From the NCBI RefSeq assembly GCF_024347215.1, contig NZ_AP025282.1, positions 1,550,001 to 1,614,000 on the forward strand: DNA of 64,000 bases, read 5' to 3'. The position numbers and the translations under genes were made by a program. This DNA is from Aliamphritea ceti (GTDB taxonomy: Bacteria; Pseudomonadota; Gammaproteobacteria; Pseudomonadales; Balneatricaceae). Below the pieces are notes generated by a model. That model was not told the origin of the DNA. It did not search any database and saw only the letters and a list, made by a program, of their open reading frames with translations. Position 1 is the first letter of the stretch. Each line of letters starts with the position of its first letter. Shown in pieces: positions 1 to 8,787 of the stretch.

Positions 1-1
1 A

Positions 2-727
2 GCTGGTAAGACGACTGCAACTAAAAAGCGTAGTGGTTTTGGCGGTATCATGGCCGGTGTACTGGCTGGTGGTCTGCTAGGTGCAATGCTGTTTGGTGAC
101 GGTTTTGAAGGTATTCAGTTCATGGATATTTTGCTGGTGGGTTTATTAGCCTTTGTTGCCTTTAAGATATTCTCAACTCTGAAGAAGGGAGCTCGACCGA
201 ATTATGCGGGCGCAGGTGCCGGTATGGGAGGCGTGAATCAGCAATCTAATCAGCAAAATTTTAAAACGTCTGATGCACAGAATTTTCAGACAGCTGAGCC
301 GGTAGCGAAACCGTCTCGTTTTAGCAGTGGTGGTTTTGGTGGCCGTGGCTTTGTACTGCCAAACTGGTTCAATGAAAATAGCTTCCTTGAAGGCGGTAAA
401 CAGCACTTTTCTCACTTGCAGAAAGCATGGGACAGCAATGACTGGGATGATATCCGCAGCTATGTTTCTCCGGATGTTTTACATCATTTACAGGCTGAGC
501 GGGCTAAGTTATCTGAAGCTCAGAACACTGAAGTCGTATCTGTGATGGCTGAAATGGCTAACTTCATTGATAACGGTGATCATGTGATTGCGACCATTAA
601 TTTCTATGGTTGGATGAAAGAAGATAGTGATCAGACCACTGAATTTAGTGAGATGTGGCATTTGATGCGTGATATGTCGCAGGAAAATACTGACTGGCTA
701 ATCGTTGGTATTGAACAGTCATCCTGA
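2..727 (+). CDS. Tim44-like domain protein (5' end outside window)
   Basis: The reading frame is open from the window edge, so the gene starts upstream; the in-frame ATG at 50 is probably internal. The visible 241 residues begin with a basic stretch, then two hydrophobic segments (a Gly/Ala-rich one around MAGVLAGGLLGAMLFG, then FMDILLVGLLAFVAFKIF). A Gly/Gln-rich linker and a C-terminal Tim44/Tim44-like fold of about 120 residues follow. Bacterial members of this family are inner-membrane-anchored proteins of unclear role, named after the mitochondrial import motor subunit. A strong terminator follows directly. The family call is good; the function is unknown. Confidence 0.8.
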   Translation, partial: AGKTTATKKRSGFGGIMAGVLAGGLLGAMLFGDGFEGIQFMDILLVGLLAFVAFKIFSTLKKGARPNYAGAGAGMGGVNQQSNQQNFKTSDAQNFQTAEPVAKPSRFSSGGFGGRGFVLPNWFNENSFLEGGKQHFSHLQKAWDSNDWDDIRSYVSPDVLHHLQAERAKLSEAQNTEVVSVMAEMANFIDNGDHVIATINFYGWMKEDSDQTTEFSEMWHLMRDMSQENTDWLIVGIEQSS

Positions 728-749
728 TTTGGCAATCGAATAATAAAAA

Positions 750-780
750 GGCGCTTCCCTGATGGGGAAGCGCCTTTTTT
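750..780 (+). terminator. Rho-independent terminator, probably bidirectional
   Basis: A 10-bp perfect stem (750-759 with 765-774), a 5-base loop and a run of six T follow the Tim44-like gene. The A-run before the stem lets it also end the converging yaaA transcript from the minus strand. Confidence 0.9.
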
Positions 781-804
781 GTTTACAGCAATTTATTTGA
801 TTCA

Positions 805-883
805 CGTTTTAAAGCTTGTGCCTGAAAGCTTAACCTCAAAGCTTTACTTCTAAACCAGTATTTGAAAAGTGCTTATAAAGCTT
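805..883 (-). repeat. Tandem 13-base repeat at the yaaA stop codon
   Basis: In the yaaA sense direction, six units run AAGCTTTATAAGC / ACTTTTCAAATAC / TGGTTTAGAAGTA / AAGCTTTGAGGTT / AAGCTTTCAGGCAC / AAGCTTTAAAACG (one has 14 bases). Unit 1 contains the last two codons of yaaA and its TAA stop. Units 1, 4, 5 and 6 share AAGCTTT; units 2 and 3 are degenerate. The array lies between the stop and the shared terminator. Confidence 0.75.
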
Positions 884-1649
884 CTTTACGGGTGAAAACC
901 CAGGTATCACCTTTGGAGAGACTTTCGTCATACTGGTAACCTGCCAGGTCAAAACCTTTCAGCTCTTCTGCATTCTGAATACGATTCTCAATGGCGTAAC
1001 GGCACATCAGACCTCGGGCTTTTTTTGCGAAGAAGCTGATGATTTTGTATTGACCGTTTTTCCAGTCTTTAAAAACCGGAGTAATGATACGACCGTTGAG
1101 CCCTTTAGGCTTCACTGATTTGAAGTATTCGGTCGATGCCAGATTAACAAGTTCTTCACTATTCAGCGTCTTTAGCTGTTCGTTCAGTGCATCAGTAATG
1201 ACATTACCCCAGAATGCATACAGATCTTTACCCTGAGGATTAGCCAGCTTTGTGCCCATCTCCAGTCGGTAAGGTTGCATCAGGTCGAGAGGGCGAAGTA
1301 AACCATACAGGCCGGATAAAATGCGCAAGTGCTGTTGGGCAAATGTCAGGTCGTCTTCGCTGAAAGCTGGTGCATTAAGGCCGGTGTAAACGTCACCGTT
1401 GAAAGCCAGCACGGCCTGCTTGGCATTTTCTTCATTGAAGTCCGGATGCCAGCTCTGATAGCGGGCTACATTGAGTGCCGACAGTTTGTCGCTGAGCTTC
1501 ATTAGCTCGGCAATATCCTGAACTGCAAAGTCGCGCAGCAGTGCAATCAGCTTTGCCGCAGGGTCCAGATGATCTGGCTGGCTAAAAGTGTTAGTCGTAG
1601 CAGGTGTGTCGTAGTCCAGATTTTTCGCTGGAGAAATAACAAGTAGCAT
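873..1649 (-). CDS. yaaA: Peroxide stress protein YaaA (UPF0246)
   Basis: 258 residues, the usual length for the YaaA/DUF328 family, starting with the typical MLLVISPAKNLD signature. Internal family features include SGLYGLLRPLDLMQPYRLEMGT and the basic FFAKKARGLMCRYA segment near the C-terminus. In E. coli YaaA is an OxyR-controlled, DNA-binding protein that lowers intracellular free iron during peroxide stress; that role is taken from the family. It is a single gene on the minus strand converging on the Tim44-like gene. Its 3' end runs into the 13-base tandem array, whose first unit contains its last codons. Confidence 0.93.
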   Translation of the reverse strand: MLLVISPAKNLDYDTPATTNTFSQPDHLDPAAKLIALLRDFAVQDIAELMKLSDKLSALNVARYQSWHPDFNEENAKQAVLAFNGDVYTGLNAPAFSEDDLTFAQQHLRILSGLYGLLRPLDLMQPYRLEMGTKLANPQGKDLYAFWGNVITDALNEQLKTLNSEELVNLASTEYFKSVKPKGLNGRIITPVFKDWKNGQYKIISFFAKKARGLMCRYAIENRIQNAEELKGFDLAGYQYDESLSKGDTWVFTRKEAL

Positions 1650-1749
1650 GGTTCTGAATATACCCGGCCAGTGAATTTGTTATGATGGTAAACCACTGGC
1701 CGGTAAACTGAAAGTTTAGAAAGTGTATCGGTAGGATAGGGAATTTTTA

Positions 1750-1983
1750 TCAGGCATGCAGCCGGGTATTCAGTTCGTCCACTGCTTCTGACCAGTCTGA
1801 ATCAAAATCCAGAGATTCTTTAATAAAACTGGCCTGACTGGGAGTCCAGAAGCTGGCCTCATCAAGGCGAATGCCCTTACTGAACAGGGTATGGGTGCGA
1901 ATGAACTGATCGACTTCGTGATCCTGACTTGGCAGACCAAGCTGCGCAAACAGAGTGTTGATGCTGTGTAATGAACGATCCAT
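1750..1983 (-). CDS. DUF2789 family protein
   Basis: 77-residue acidic soluble protein starting MDRSLHSINTLFAQLGL, with the motif FWTPSQASFIKESLDFDSDWSEAVDEL typical of DUF2789, a small family common in Pseudomonas and Oceanospirillales. No signal peptide or membrane segment. In reverse sense an AGGGGAG-free but G-rich stretch (ACGGAGG) lies about 8 bases before the ATG and serves as a good ribosome site. Function unknown. Confidence 0.75.
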   Translation of the reverse strand: MDRSLHSINTLFAQLGLPSQDHEVDQFIRTHTLFSKGIRLDEASFWTPSQASFIKESLDFDSDWSEAVDELNTRLHA

Positions 1984-2059
1984 AAAGGGCCTCCGTCAGG
2001 GGGTTAAATTACGGGTGCCCTAAAAAGCCTAGCTGGTTAGCGGAGCTTGTCAAAATTGT

Positions 2060-2350
2060 TCAGTCTTTAGATTTATTTGCCAGCTGTTTTTTTTCGATGT
2101 TGTGAAAGATTGCTGTTGAGCCTGCAGTACCTATCATCACAAGAATTGCGACAATCATTGGGTCAGTAGCTTCTTCCACCACTCTGGAATACATTGCGGA
2201 TAACAGAAAGCCGCCGATGAAACATAAGGCTGCCATCAGTAGGCGGTTAACCAGTGTGGCGGGTTTTTTATCTGGCCCGGTGGCAATCAGATACGTTAAA
2301 GAGGCCAGTGCAGAACCCAGTACAATCCATGACGGTAGTAAATCGGTCAT
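2060..2350 (-). CDS. Small integral membrane protein, unknown
   Basis: 96 residues with three hydrophobic segments (about 6-24, 37-56 and 67-84) and a charged C-terminal tail (NIEKKQLANKSKD). No family recognised. The upstream sequence in sense contains AAGGA about 7 bases from the ATG, which supports this start. It sits between the DUF2789 gene (same strand) and divergent trpS. It could be a holin-like or other small membrane protein; nothing in the context decides. Confidence 0.55.
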   Translation of the reverse strand: MTDLLPSWIVLGSALASLTYLIATGPDKKPATLVNRLLMAALCFIGGFLLSAMYSRVVEEATDPMIVAILVMIGTAGSTAIFHNIEKKQLANKSKD

Positions 2351-2615
2351 GTTGATTCCTTGAAGTGTAATCAGAAAGCTCAGGAGTATACCCCGGAGTC
2401 ATAACCGAACCCAGCATTAAAGGCTTGAATTCACTACGCCTATAGTCGACATGTTGTTGATTAAAATCCACTGTAAGTGACTGAGAAAAAGCTGCATAGT
2501 GCGTTTCTAATTAGGGCGTCAGCGAGTATTATGGATGGCCTTGTTCCAGGTACCCTGTTGATTAGGTGCCGGCTTTTTTGATATTCGTAATTATTCAGAC
2601 CTAAGCAGAAATCAG

Positions 2616-3893
2616 ATGACTAAACAGACTGTTCTTACTGGCATTACAACTACCGGTACCCCACACATTGGCAATTATTTAGGGGCGATCAAGCCAGCGA
2701 TTGAAGCAAGCCAGAACAGTGACTTTAACAGCTATTTCTTTCTGGCAGACTTTCATGCCCTGATTAAGTGCCATGATCCGGATCGTGTAGCTCGTTCTAC
2801 TCGTGAGATAGCTGCAACCTGGCTGGCATTAGGGCTGGATACTGATAAAGCGACTTTCTATCGTCAGACCGATATTCCTGAGATTACCGAACTGACCTGG
2901 ATCCTGACATGTATGACATCCAAGGGGTTGATGAATCGTTCCCATGCTTATAAAGCGTCTGTGGATGCAAACCGGGATGCAGGTAAGCAGGAAGATGATG
3001 ATGTCACCATGGGACTGTTTAGCTATCCAATTCTGATGGCGGCGGATATTCTGATGTTTAACGCGGATATTATTCCGGTAGGTAAAGATCAGATTCAACA
3101 CATCGAAATGGCCCGTGATATTGCGGGGCGTTTTAACCATACTTACGGCGAGTTATTTAATCTTCCGCAAGCGCAAGTTGATGAGCAGACACAGCTTATT
3201 CCAGGCCTTGATGGCCGTAAGATGTCTAAGAGCTATGACAACACTATTCCTTTGTTTGCCGGTTCAGATGAGCTGTATAAGTTAATTAAACAGATCAAAA
3301 CCGATACGCTCGAGCCTGGTCAGCCTAAAGATGCGGATAACAGTACTATTTTCCAGTTGTTTGCTAATTTTGCTACTGAAGCTGAGCAGGCAGAGATGCG
3401 CCGTCAGTTCGAGAACGGCATTGGTTGGGGTGATGCCAAGAAGCAGTTGTTCGAATATCTGGATGCCTATCTGACGAAGCCGCGTGGTGAATACAATCGT
3501 CTGATGCAGGATCTTAGCTTTGTTGAACAGCAGTTACATAAAGGTGCTGCTAAAGCCCGTGAATTTGCCACGCCGTTTTTATCTCAGGCACGTTCTGCTG
3601 TAGGTATACGTCCACTGACTTATACGGAAGCTGCGCCTGCTCAGGAAGCCGAGCAGAAGAAAGAGAAGTCTGAAGAGCAAATTGCCCGTGCCGAGGCTGG
3701 TCGCCGTCGCGGTATTTTGATGCAACTAAAATCTGTATTAGAGCAAGTTGCTCAGGCTGACGATAAAACGGCTGCAGCCCAGGAGGTATTGGCGCAAAAG
3801 GCAGCAGAAATTGAAGGTCTGAAGAAAAAAGCTAAACAGAAAGCTCAGAATGAGCTGGATGTTCTGCAGGAAGAATTTGCTCAGTATTTATAA
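2616..3893 (+). CDS. trpS: Tryptophan--tRNA ligase, long form
   Basis: Charges tRNA-Trp. Class I signatures are intact: the HIGH-type PHIG at residues 16-19 and KMSKS at 202-206, preceded by LIPGLDGRK. At 425 residues it is about 90 longer than the E. coli enzyme. The extra C-terminal part (from about residue 335) is Lys/Glu/Ala/Gln-rich and predicted coiled coil, ending EEFAQYL. Long TrpS forms with such tails exist in Pseudomonas and relatives. The stop codon is part of a 14-base tandem array that leads into the ribosome site of sseA 51 bases downstream, so the two genes are probably cotranscribed. Confidence 0.95.
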   Translation: MTKQTVLTGITTTGTPHIGNYLGAIKPAIEASQNSDFNSYFFLADFHALIKCHDPDRVARSTREIAATWLALGLDTDKATFYRQTDIPEITELTWILTCMTSKGLMNRSHAYKASVDANRDAGKQEDDDVTMGLFSYPILMAADILMFNADIIPVGKDQIQHIEMARDIAGRFNHTYGELFNLPQAQVDEQTQLIPGLDGRKMSKSYDNTIPLFAGSDELYKLIKQIKTDTLEPGQPKDADNSTIFQLFANFATEAEQAEMRRQFENGIGWGDAKKQLFEYLDAYLTKPRGEYNRLMQDLSFVEQQLHKGAAKAREFATPFLSQARSAVGIRPLTYTEAAPAQEAEQKKEKSEEQIARAEAGRRRGILMQLKSVLEQVAQADDKTAAAQEVLAQKAAEIEGLKKKAKQKAQNELDVLQEEFAQYL

Positions 3894-3935
3894 CTCAGTG
3901 CTTTTAATTCAGTACTTATAATTCAGAGATTATGG
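3880..3935 (+). repeat. Tandem 14-base repeat at the trpS stop codon
   Basis: Four adjacent 14-base units: CTCAGTATTTATAA / CTCAGTGCTTTTAA / TTCAGTACTTATAA / TTCAGAGATTATGG. Units 1-3 agree at 11-12 of 14 positions. Unit 1 holds the last codons (Gln-Tyr-Leu-stop) of trpS. Because 14 is not a multiple of 3, the TAA in units 1-3 (3891, 3905, 3919) falls in all three reading frames. Unit 4 runs into the GGAG ribosome site of sseA. Confidence 0.85.
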
Positions 3936-3944
3936 AGAATCAGC

Positions 3945-4775
3945 ATGCATCAGACTTTGATCAGCGTTGATGAGCTTAAAGTAAAAATTGAACGCGGCAG
4001 TGCTTTGGTTATCTGGGATTGCCGGTTTAATCTGATGGATGTCAATCAGGGGCGTAAAGCTTACCAGGCAAGTCATATCCCTGGTGCGTTGTATGTGAAT
4101 CTGAATAAAGATCTTGCTGCACAAGTGAGCGACGAAACTGGGCGGCATCCGTTACCGGCGTTAGATAAGTTTGCAGAACTTTGTGAAGTCACCGCTATAG
4201 GACCGAACATTCAGGTAGTGGTATATGATGATTGCGGCGGTGCGATGGCAGCCCGTGCCTGGTGGTTATTACAGGCGATAGGTTTACGTGATGTGGCTGT
4301 GCTGGATGGTGGATATCCAGCCTGGCTGGAGGCTTCTGCGCCGGTTGTGACTGAGTTTATTATGCCACAGCCGACAGCTGTTCGCTTAAATAGCTATGAT
4401 CAGAGCATGCTTGCTGACCGTAAAGAAGTGGCTGAATTTGCTCCGGATACTTGTCTTGTTGATGCCCGTAATGCAGAGCGTTACCGCGGTGAGCAGGAGC
4501 CGATAGATCCTGTTGCCGGGCATATTCCTGGCGCACTCAACCGTCCTTTGCAAGATAACCTTACGAGTGACGGTTGCTTTAAGTCTGCAGAGCTTTTACG
4601 CAGCGAATGGCAAGCTTTACTGGCTGATGTGTTACCTGAGCAAGTTATACATTACTGTGGTTCAGGTGTGACTGCCTGTCATAATCAGCTGGCAATGGAA
4701 ATCGCAGGGTTGAATGGTTCCCGGGTGTATCCAGGGTCCTGGAGTGAATGGCTTAAGTATCATCCGCCAGCATAA
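3945..4775 (+). CDS. sseA: 3-mercaptopyruvate sulfurtransferase
   Basis: 276-residue two-domain rhodanese fold: an N-terminal non-catalytic domain (about 1-130) and a C-terminal catalytic domain with the loop CGSGVTA. Cys238 is the persulfide-carrying residue, and this loop sequence distinguishes mercaptopyruvate sulfurtransferases from thiosulfate rhodaneses. It transfers sulfur from 3-mercaptopyruvate to thiol acceptors or cyanide. GGAGA lies 6-7 bases before the ATG. It follows trpS closely and precedes the peroxidase gene, plausibly in one transcript. Confidence 0.9.
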   Translation: MHQTLISVDELKVKIERGSALVIWDCRFNLMDVNQGRKAYQASHIPGALYVNLNKDLAAQVSDETGRHPLPALDKFAELCEVTAIGPNIQVVVYDDCGGAMAARAWWLLQAIGLRDVAVLDGGYPAWLEASAPVVTEFIMPQPTAVRLNSYDQSMLADRKEVAEFAPDTCLVDARNAERYRGEQEPIDPVAGHIPGALNRPLQDNLTSDGCFKSAELLRSEWQALLADVLPEQVIHYCGSGVTACHNQLAMEIAGLNGSRVYPGSWSEWLKYHPPA

Positions 4776-4836
4776 ATATTCAGAAAGATCGGCCGGTTAG
4801 CCATAAATTGCCGGCAAGTCAGAAAAGGAGTGAGGT

Positions 4837-5805
4837 ATGACTGAAATAAGTGCTAACAAGACAGACTGTCAGTCAGGTGTCATTGCAGAAGCCAACAGTG
4901 ATGCATTATTTATTACTTACAACCTGGCACCTAATGCTGATATCGCACGCCTGAAGCAGTTATTGGCGCAGGTACCGGTGTTAGCCAAAAGTTTGGGCCA
5001 AACGCTGGCAGAAACCGTGTCACAATCCGGTGCTGCGACAGAGTTGCATGTCACTGTTGCAGTTGGTGAGCAGGCCTGGGAAATATTTGAAGCTGATGAG
5101 CGGCCAGCAGAATTACTGCCTTTCCCGCAACAGCAGCGAGAGCAGTTAACCGCACCGTCTACGCCAGTTGATTTGTTATTACATATACGTAGTAACCGCC
5201 ACGATATGAATCATGAAATGGCGGCACGTTTACATGCGTTGTTTGCAGCTCACCTGGAGCTGGTTGAACAGGTACATGGGTTCCGCTATCTCGACAGTCG
5301 GGATATGACAGGATTTGTTGATGGTACTGAAAACCCTCAGGGCGATGACCGTGCTGATGTAGCAGTCGTGGCTGAAGGTCGCTTTGCCGGTGGTAGTTAT
5401 ATTCATCTGCAGCGTTATGAGCATGATTTACTACGCTGGAATCAGCTGGTGGTGAAGCAGCAGGAAGATATTATTGGCCGAACTAAGGCTGAAAATATTG
5501 AATACCCGGGCGCTGATAAAGCTAGCTTTGCGCACACCAAGCGAACGTCTTTAAAAGATGCCGCGGGTAAGTCTATTGAAATTCTGCGTCACAGTATGCC
5601 TTATGGTGATCTGACTAAGCGTGGCCTGTTATTTGCCTCTTTTGGTGCATCCGCAGTGCCTTTTACCAAAATGCTGGAAAGCATGTTTCATGGTGAGGAA
5701 GAAGGCGGTGCATACGATAAGCTGTTGGATTACACAGCTGCAGTGACAGGGCAATCATTCTTTGCACCAGGTCTGGCGCTGTTAGAAAGTTGGAAGCAGA
5801 GCTGA
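4837..5805 (+). CDS. Dye-decolorizing (DyP-type) heme peroxidase
   Basis: 322 residues with the DyP signature GFVDGTENP (catalytic Asp162), probable proximal heme ligand His233 in AHTKR, and distal Arg251 in RHSMPYG. The layout fits the bacterial YfeX/type B class. No Tat or Sec signal, so probably cytoplasmic unless packaged in an encapsulin; no encapsulin gene is visible here. Uses H2O2 to oxidise porphyrinogens or dyes. AAGGAG lies just before the ATG, and a terminator follows within 30 bases. Confidence 0.9.
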   Translation: MTEISANKTDCQSGVIAEANSDALFITYNLAPNADIARLKQLLAQVPVLAKSLGQTLAETVSQSGAATELHVTVAVGEQAWEIFEADERPAELLPFPQQQREQLTAPSTPVDLLLHIRSNRHDMNHEMAARLHALFAAHLELVEQVHGFRYLDSRDMTGFVDGTENPQGDDRADVAVVAEGRFAGGSYIHLQRYEHDLLRWNQLVVKQQEDIIGRTKAENIEYPGADKASFAHTKRTSLKDAAGKSIEILRHSMPYGDLTKRGLLFASFGASAVPFTKMLESMFHGEEEGGAYDKLLDYTAAVTGQSFFAPGLALLESWKQS

Positions 5806-5830
5806 AAGGTTGTCTGATGACTGATTAAAA

Positions 5831-5856
5831 ATACCTGCGTTTGCAGGTATTTTTTT
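5831..5856 (+). terminator. Rho-independent terminator after the DyP gene
   Basis: Perfect 8-bp stem ATACCTGC/GCAGGTAT (5831-5838, 5843-5850) with a GTTT loop and six following T. Flanking A bases make it usable by the converging diguanylate cyclase gene as well. Confidence 0.88.
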
Positions 5857-5875
5857 GTCTTGTAGAGTCTGATGA

Positions 5876-6859
5876 TCAGGCTGAGGGATGAGGCTTACCG
5901 GTACGCTTATTTTCATACATATGCTTATCTGCCAGATCAATCATCGTTTCCATACATGCTTTGTCAGCATCGTTTGTAAAACAGTAACCATAGCTCAGAC
6001 TGTTAAACTGAAACTCTGGGTTTTGTTTTAATTCAGTACTGAATTGGTATTCGAGGCGGTGACAGAATTTCTGAATATGTTGTTCGTCATCTGCCAGCAT
6101 CATGACTAAAAATTCGTCCCCTCCGACCCGGGCTATAATATCGCTGTCCCGGCAACTGTTTTTAAGGGTGTTGGCGAGAGTTGTTATGCAAGCGTCTCCG
6201 GCCTGGTGTCCTTCTGTATCATTCAGCTGTTTCATATTATCAATATCAAGGTATACCATGCCGATATTCTGATTGAAGCGCCGGGCATCTTTAATCCGCT
6301 GATCTCCAAGCAGGTTTAACCCCCGACGGTTATTTACCTGGGTAAGCTCATCAGTAATAGCCAGTGATTTGATTTCTTCATAGTCGAAGAGCAGCTGCAG
6401 ATCGGCATTAATCATGTCACGAAACTGTTTTAACAGCTGCTTCTGAACCTGATTATATTCAGATGTTTTGGTATCAATGACGCAAATGGTGCCGAATAAA
6501 GAACCGTCAGGCCAGCTAACAGGTAAGCCTAAGTAAGAACGTACGAGGCCTTCTGATACAGGTGGTGCGCTGTGCCATTCATTACTGAGCTCTGCATCAT
6601 CGACATAGAGGCTTTTTTCAGTCTCCATTATTCGTCGGCAAAAGCTTTTCATGTCCCAGGGCCAGCTGGAGTTACGTTGCAGGAAGTTATCCTGATTATT
6701 ACTGGCGGCTACAGCGTTAAATTCCTGCTGACGAAACTGAACAATAGTACCGCAGGCAGCATTAAAAAGTTCTGCCATCAGGTTTACTGTCATCTGCCAT
6801 TTTTGCAGATCGAGGTTTGGGTGAGGGTGACGGGAAATACAAGCCTGAGTATCGATCAT
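5876..6859 (-). CDS. GAF-GGDEF diguanylate cyclase
   Basis: 327 residues: an N-terminal GAF-type sensor domain (about 20-155, with the family phrase YLGLPVSWPDGSLFGTICVID) and a C-terminal GGDEF domain with intact GGDEF at 246-250. The inhibitory I-site RxxD is present at Arg237-Asp240, so product inhibition by c-di-GMP is expected. No membrane segment; cytoplasmic. The metal-binding Asp in YLDIDNMKQLND is kept. The ligand of the GAF domain is unknown. Confidence 0.9.
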   Translation of the reverse strand: MIDTQACISRHPHPNLDLQKWQMTVNLMAELFNAACGTIVQFRQQEFNAVAASNNQDNFLQRNSSWPWDMKSFCRRIMETEKSLYVDDAELSNEWHSAPPVSEGLVRSYLGLPVSWPDGSLFGTICVIDTKTSEYNQVQKQLLKQFRDMINADLQLLFDYEEIKSLAITDELTQVNNRRGLNLLGDQRIKDARRFNQNIGMVYLDIDNMKQLNDTEGHQAGDACITTLANTLKNSCRDSDIIARVGGDEFLVMMLADDEQHIQKFCHRLEYQFSTELKQNPEFQFNSLSYGYCFTNDADKACMETMIDLADKHMYENKRTGKPHPSA

Positions 6860-7172
6860 TTGCCTAACCTTTTATATCGCTGATTCTGCCGGCTTAGATC
6901 AGTCGGGCAGATGTATCAGTTTCAATCGGGTTACCTGGCAGGACTAGCAGCAAACCAGGTAATGCGAATAGTGTGCGACCTGATTCCTTAGTCTTAATCA
7001 AATGTCTTTATGATTACAGAAAGTATGGTTTTTGTGTTTTAAAATCGCAACCTGATTTGTTTGAAAAACCAAGCAATAGTTGTCATTTTGTGGAGAGGAG
7101 TAGGAAGGAATTAAGAGCAAAACCAGACCTGCATAGCAGGTCTGATCGTTACAGCAAAATTAAGCGGTATTC
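6860..7172. other. Gene-free stretch between two minus-strand genes
   Basis: 313 bases between the cysK stop and the diguanylate cyclase start. It holds the cysK terminator (7124-7144) at one end and presumably the cyclase promoter at the other. The short open frames here have no family resemblance and no ribosome site. I see nothing else. Confidence 0.6.
7124..7144 (-). terminator. Terminator of cysK
   Basis: Perfect 9-bp stem CAGACCTGC/GCAGGTCTG with a 3-base loop, followed in the cysK direction by GGTTTTGCTCTT, a moderate U-tract. Confidence 0.75.
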
Positions 7173-8141
7173 TTACTGTACGTTTTCATTATCGCTGAAC
7201 ATGCCTTCGAACAGGGCCGTTGAGAGGTAGCGCTCACCTGAATCAGGCAGGATAACCACAATGTTTTTCCCCTGGTTTTCAGGTTTCTCTGCTTGCTTCA
7301 CCGCTGCTGCCAGTGCGGCACCGCATGAAATACCTGCCAGAATGCCTTCTTTAATCATTAACTGGCGTGCCATTTCAATGGCTTCATCGTTGCTGATCTG
7401 GGCGACTTCATCTACCAGTGAAAGGTCGAGGTTTTTAGGTACAAAGCCAGCACCAATGCCCTGGATTTTGTGTGGGGCAGGCTGCAGTTCTTCATTATTC
7501 AGAGTTTGCGAAATGATCGGTGAATCTGTTGGCTCAACCGCAACAGAATGAATCGCTTTGCCTTCTGTTTGTTTGATATAGCGGGAGGTACCACTAATAG
7601 TTCCGCCAGTGCCGACACCTGCAACCAGAATATCGACTTGTCCTTCAGTGTCGCGCCAGATTTCAGGTCCGGTGGTTTTTTCGTGAATCTCAGGGTTGGC
7701 CGGGTTTTCAAACTGCTGGAGCATCAGGTAGCTGTCTGGATTTTCAGCGACTAGTTCTTCCGCTTTGGCGATTGCGCCCTTCATGCCCTTTGGTGGTTCA
7801 GTCAGAACGATTTCTGCGCCCAGTGCTTTCATCAGTTTACGACGTTCAATACTCATTGAGGAAGGCATAGTAAGAACCAGCTTATAGCCCCGTGACGCAG
7901 CAACGAATGCCAGAGCAATACCTGTATTACCGCTGGTTGGTTCAATAAGTGTCATGCCCGGTTTAAGACGGCCATCCTGTTCTGCCGCCCATACCATGTT
8001 GGCGCCGATTCGACATTTTACTGATCCCGCCGGGTTACGGCTTTCTATTTTGGCGTAAATGTTGGCCTGTGGTGCAATTTTTCCCAGGCGTACAAGTGGA
8101 GTGTTACCAATCGATAGAGAATTATCACTGAAGCTGTTCAT
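7173..8141 (-). CDS. cysK: Cysteine synthase A (O-acetylserine sulfhydrylase)
   Basis: 322 residues from the chosen ATG at 8141, which has AGGA about 9 bases upstream and aligns with the usual CysK N-terminus (short MNSFSDNSLSIGNTPLVRLG). A longer in-frame start at 8219 would add 26 residues unlike the family. PLP-binding Lys42 sits in NPAGSVKCRIG, and the substrate loop TSGNTG is at 69-74. The downstream GVGTGGT phosphate-binding loop and PSSGERYLS-type C-terminal motif (here PDSGERYLS) are kept. Makes cysteine from O-acetylserine and sulfide, complementing the cysI/cysG cluster further along. Confidence 0.95.
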   Translation of the reverse strand: MNSFSDNSLSIGNTPLVRLGKIAPQANIYAKIESRNPAGSVKCRIGANMVWAAEQDGRLKPGMTLIEPTSGNTGIALAFVAASRGYKLVLTMPSSMSIERRKLMKALGAEIVLTEPPKGMKGAIAKAEELVAENPDSYLMLQQFENPANPEIHEKTTGPEIWRDTEGQVDILVAGVGTGGTISGTSRYIKQTEGKAIHSVAVEPTDSPIISQTLNNEELQPAPHKIQGIGAGFVPKNLDLSLVDEVAQISNDEAIEMARQLMIKEGILAGISCGAALAAAVKQAEKPENQGKNIVVILPDSGERYLSTALFEGMFSDNENVQ

Positions 8142-8313
8142 GGAGGGATGTCCTGATTTCATTGGATAAGTAATAAAAAAAATAACTTCTATAACTTTTC
8201 GATTTAAGCGCAGAGCCATAGCTAACGCAAGATAAATATAGATGTATTACTTAGTCAGCCTGAAATAAAATTGGTTTGATTTGTTGTGCTCCGATTTATC
8301 CAGAGAAATAATT

Positions 8314-8787
8314 ATGCGTTTAGTGATGAAGTTTTTAGCGCCTTTGCTGGGCTGGCTGGCGTTTAGCCTGTTTCGCAGTTCAATATTCAAATCTTCCCGG
8401 GCTAGGCATCATTTAGTGATGAAGTTATTTCGTGTTGCAGCAGATAACGGCAGTACTAAAGCATTGTCAGTATATGGACATTTATTGCATTACCGCGGTG
8501 AGGATGAGAGCAACAAAATTCAGGGAGCTATTTATCTACGCAGAGCTGCTGAGCAGGGAGATACGAAAGCAGCTTATCAGATAGCCCGGCTTTTTGAACA
8601 AGGCTATCCTGTGATTGGAGAGGATGCTGATAAAGCGCTGCAGTTTTATTGTCAGGCGGGAGAGAAAGGGCACGTGTTGGCGATTAAACGCTTAATAGAA
8701 GTATATGAATACGGAGGGTTACACCAGCTGGCAGATCCCCAGCAGCTGGCGTTTTGGAAGCAACAACAATCTCGGTTTTGCAGTTAA
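8314..8787 (+). CDS. Sel1-like repeat protein
   Basis: 157 residues from the ATG at 8314 (an upstream TTG at 8281 is less likely). A hydrophobic N-terminal segment (LVMKFLAPLLGWLAFSLF) probably anchors it. About three Sel1/TPR-like helical repeats follow (NGSTKALSVYGHLL, QGDTKAAYQIARLFEQG, KGHVLAIKRLIEVYEYGG). Sel1 repeats act as protein-interaction scaffolds. Its TAA stop overlaps the stop of the converging DUF4139 gene within TTAA. The partner is unknown. Confidence 0.8.
   Translation: MRLVMKFLAPLLGWLAFSLFRSSIFKSSRARHHLVMKLFRVAADNGSTKALSVYGHLLHYRGEDESNKIQGAIYLRRAAEQGDTKAAYQIARLFEQGYPVIGEDADKALQFYCQAGEKGHVLAIKRLIEVYEYGGLHQLADPQQLAFWKQQQSRFCS

Noticed and set aside
4765..4835. Possible tandem repeat after sseA
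   Set aside because: CATAAAT and TCAGAAA each recur about 39 bases apart, but the sequence between does not align; not above what chance allows.
6973..7230. 85-codon frame upstream of the diguanylate cyclase
   Set aside because: It crosses the cysK terminator and the cysK 3' end, and has no family signature.
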